Positions 41,799-42,961 of a stretch of 42,961 bases of DNA are shown piece by piece. Within the stretch, counting starts at the first letter, position 1. Each line of letters starts with the position of its first letter. The stretch is from positions 1 through 42,961 of the forward strand of contig NZ_MUMI01000018.1 of NCBI RefSeq assembly GCF_002155975.1. Reading direction: 5' to 3'. Both the position numbers and the translations under genes were made by a program. The stretch is from Amycolatopsis kentuckyensis (GTDB taxonomy: Bacteria > Actinomycetota > Actinomycetes > Mycobacteriales > Pseudonocardiaceae). The notes below the pieces were generated by a model. It had not been told where the DNA came from and made no database searches. It saw nothing but the letters and a program-made list of their open reading frames with translations.

Positions 41799-42011
41799 AT
41801 GTCGAGGAACGATGTCGAATCGGGCGTCGCCGTCGCGGAAATCGGCGATCCGGTGGTGACCGCCTGTGCGGTGTGTCCCCATCCTGCCGAATCGCACGAC
41901 GTGATCGCGCGCCGATTCTGCACGGCCACGCAGGCGGGTGCGTTCAACCGCGGCTGCGTCTGTTCGGGCGGACCGGAAAAAGCGGCCGCCGCGATGCGTG
42001 TCCGGAAATGA
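41799..42011 (+). CDS. RGCVC-family small cysteine-rich protein
   Basis: The 70-residue protein has CAVCPHPAESHDVIARRFC and ends its core with RGCVC. The five Cys and two His could bind zinc or an iron-sulfur cluster. AAAAGGAG lies upstream of ATG 41799. The stop overlaps the ATG of the DUF5994 gene. The same type of protein is commonly annotated in Amycolatopsis-like genomes. Function unknown. Confidence 0.8.
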   Translation: MSRNDVESGVAVAEIGDPVVTACAVCPHPAESHDVIARRFCTATQAGAFNRGCVCSGGPEKAAAAMRVRK

Positions 42012-42481
42012 CGTTCCTGTCGGACAGCACCGCTGGTCCCGTCATCGGCTCCCCGGCCGTCGAGGAGCGGCTGCGGGTGAAACCGCCGGGTGCGGTCAAG
42101 GGCTGCTTCGACGGCGCCTGGTGGCCACGCTCGCGGGAACCGGTCGCGGAATTCAGCGCCCTGGTCACCGCGCTCGCCGCGGACTCGGGCCCGGTGGACC
42201 GGATCGGCTTCAACCCGGGTGTGTGGGACCTGGCGCCCCGGAAACTCGCGCTCGAAAGCGGTTTCGTCCGGCTGGCGGGGTTCTTCGGCCTGGATCGGCA
42301 CACGATCGTCGTGATCGGACCGCACATCCACCGGTTGACCCTGCTGGTGGTCCCGCCCGGCGCCGATCCGGCCGCGGCGGAACGAGCGCTGGAAGCGGCC
42401 GCCGCGCCGGACGCGGAGGGGTCCGCCGTGCTGATCCTGACCACCAGTGGGGCCCTCGGCCCGTCCACCGGGACGGCTTGA
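42008..42481 (+). CDS. DUF5994 family protein
   Basis: The 157-residue protein shows the family pattern KPPGAVKGCFDGAWWPRSRE at residues 25-44, then GFNPGVWDLAPRKLALESG, and VVIGPHIHRLTLLVVPPG. Such proteins are actinomycete-specific and uncharacterised. The ATG overlaps the upstream TGA, so it is coupled to the RGCVC gene. The pair may act together in a stress response. Confidence 0.85.
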   Translation: MTFLSDSTAGPVIGSPAVEERLRVKPPGAVKGCFDGAWWPRSREPVAEFSALVTALAADSGPVDRIGFNPGVWDLAPRKLALESGFVRLAGFFGLDRHTIVVIGPHIHRLTLLVVPPGADPAAAERALEAAAAPDAEGSAVLILTTSGALGPSTGTA

Positions 42482-42485
42482 GCGC

Positions 42486-42520
42486 CACCTCCGGCGGGCC
42501 ATGGGTCCCGCCCACTGGTG
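42486..42520. terminator. Possible terminator hairpin
   Basis: GGCGGG (42493-42498) and CCCGCC (42507-42512) form a 6-bp stem, and CACC / GGTG extend it at 42486-42489 / 42517-42520 with internal loops. It lies just after the DUF5994 stop. Confidence 0.35.
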
Positions 42521-42662
42521 ACCAACGGCAGGCGCGCGGGACGGCCGCCGTCCGCGATGCTGGAGTGGTACAGATCCCCGACGTCCGGAGCCGGGCGATT
42601 TCGCGCGCGGGCGTCGCAGCGTCCACATGGGACTGGACTGGCTCCGAGACGGCCGACGGACC

Positions 42663-42914
42663 CTACGTCGTGCTCGCCGCCGGTGGCGTGCCGGTTCTGG
42701 CGGTCCTGGCCGCGCGGTCGGGCCGGGACGGGGGCTCGACGTCCGGTGCTGTGAGGCCGTCGGCGGGGTCCAGTCCGAGGATGGCGAGCAGGGTGGCGCA
42801 GTCGCCGGCGTCGTCCGCCGCCGACGCGACCACACGGGCGCCACGCCTGCGTTGCTCGCGGCTGAGGGCGAACGGGTCCGGCTGCCTGGGTGGGGCTACC
42901 TTCGGCTGCCTCAT
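42663..42914 (-). CDS. Hypothetical small protein
   Basis: The 83-residue protein has an Arg/Lys-rich start (MRQPKVAPPRQPDPF) and a helical middle (DDAGDCATLLAILGLDPADG). The tail is Pro/Arg/Thr-rich. It resembles short actinomycete proteins of unknown function, but no family name can be given. It is convergent with the DUF5994 gene. The tail may be partly misread; only the middle looks strongly conserved. Confidence 0.5.
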   Translation of the reverse strand: MRQPKVAPPRQPDPFALSREQRRRGARVVASAADDAGDCATLLAILGLDPADGLTAPDVEPPSRPDRAARTARTGTPPAASTT

Positions 42915-42961
42915 CGGCGTGGGGACACGGGAGGTGGGGCTCGCCGGGGACCCGGCGCTCC

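Overview
The window is very GC-rich, with short intergenic gaps, many GTG starts and many ATGA or GTGA stop/start overlaps. It encodes type VII-secretion-type helical proteins, an ECF42-like sigma factor with a DGPF protein, a GAF-ANTAR regulator, a WS/DGAT acyltransferase and an RGCVC-type small protein. Together these point to an actinomycete, most likely Pseudonocardiaceae and perhaps Amycolatopsis (inference, no database search). It reads as chromosomal accessory DNA. I saw no rRNA, tRNA, CRISPR array or insertion sequence.

Layout. 1-3182: end of an MMPL transporter fused to a P-loop ATPase-like domain, then a YhgE/Pip-type membrane protein. 3200-4196: a decayed amidohydrolase and a TetR regulator. 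4333-12596: a tightly coupled eight-gene oxygenase operon (extradiol dioxygenase, FAH-type hydrolase, acyl-CoA ligase, DoxX-like protein, aromatic FAD monooxygenase, P450, ferredoxin, ferredoxin reductase). 12616-16626: a second catabolic unit on the other strand (2,4'-dihydroxyacetophenone-dioxygenase-like cupin, MFS importer, zinc dehydrogenase, AraC regulator), with 22-bp-phased direct repeats upstream. The two units probably degrade aromatic compounds; the real substrates are unknown.

16916-19307: an ESX/type VII locus with an EspC-like partner, a toxin-like protein with a nuclease-like tail, a pentapeptide-repeat protein (candidate immunity or accessory protein) and a YbaB-like protein. 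19388-22212: an AhpD-like protein, a small helical protein, an SRPBCC remnant, and an ECF42-type sigma factor with an apparent frameshift beside its DGPF/YCII partner. 22330-25978: a DMT-type transporter, a SIMPL protein, a second type VII pair (small helical protein plus DUF4474-like effector) and a small acidic protein. 26105-31493: GAF-ANTAR, zinc-binding protein, WS/DGAT, STAS, DUF4389, and a TetR regulator with twin palindromic operators.

31494-37760 is the most unusual part. It has three secreted low-complexity proteins (RTX-like, beta-helix-like and PGRS-like), a 38-residue hydrophobic peptide, a fatty-acid desaturase and a two-gene unit with a sigma-region-4-like protein. Two of the secreted-protein genes, about 4 kb apart and on opposite strands, share the same promoter, a similar 5' hairpin with a T-run, and the same ribosome-binding region. 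This looks like a duplicated, co-regulated leader RNA. 37871-41483 is a GH130/alpha-alpha-toroid/GT4 carbohydrate cassette. 41799-42914 holds RGCVC, DUF5994 and a hypothetical protein.
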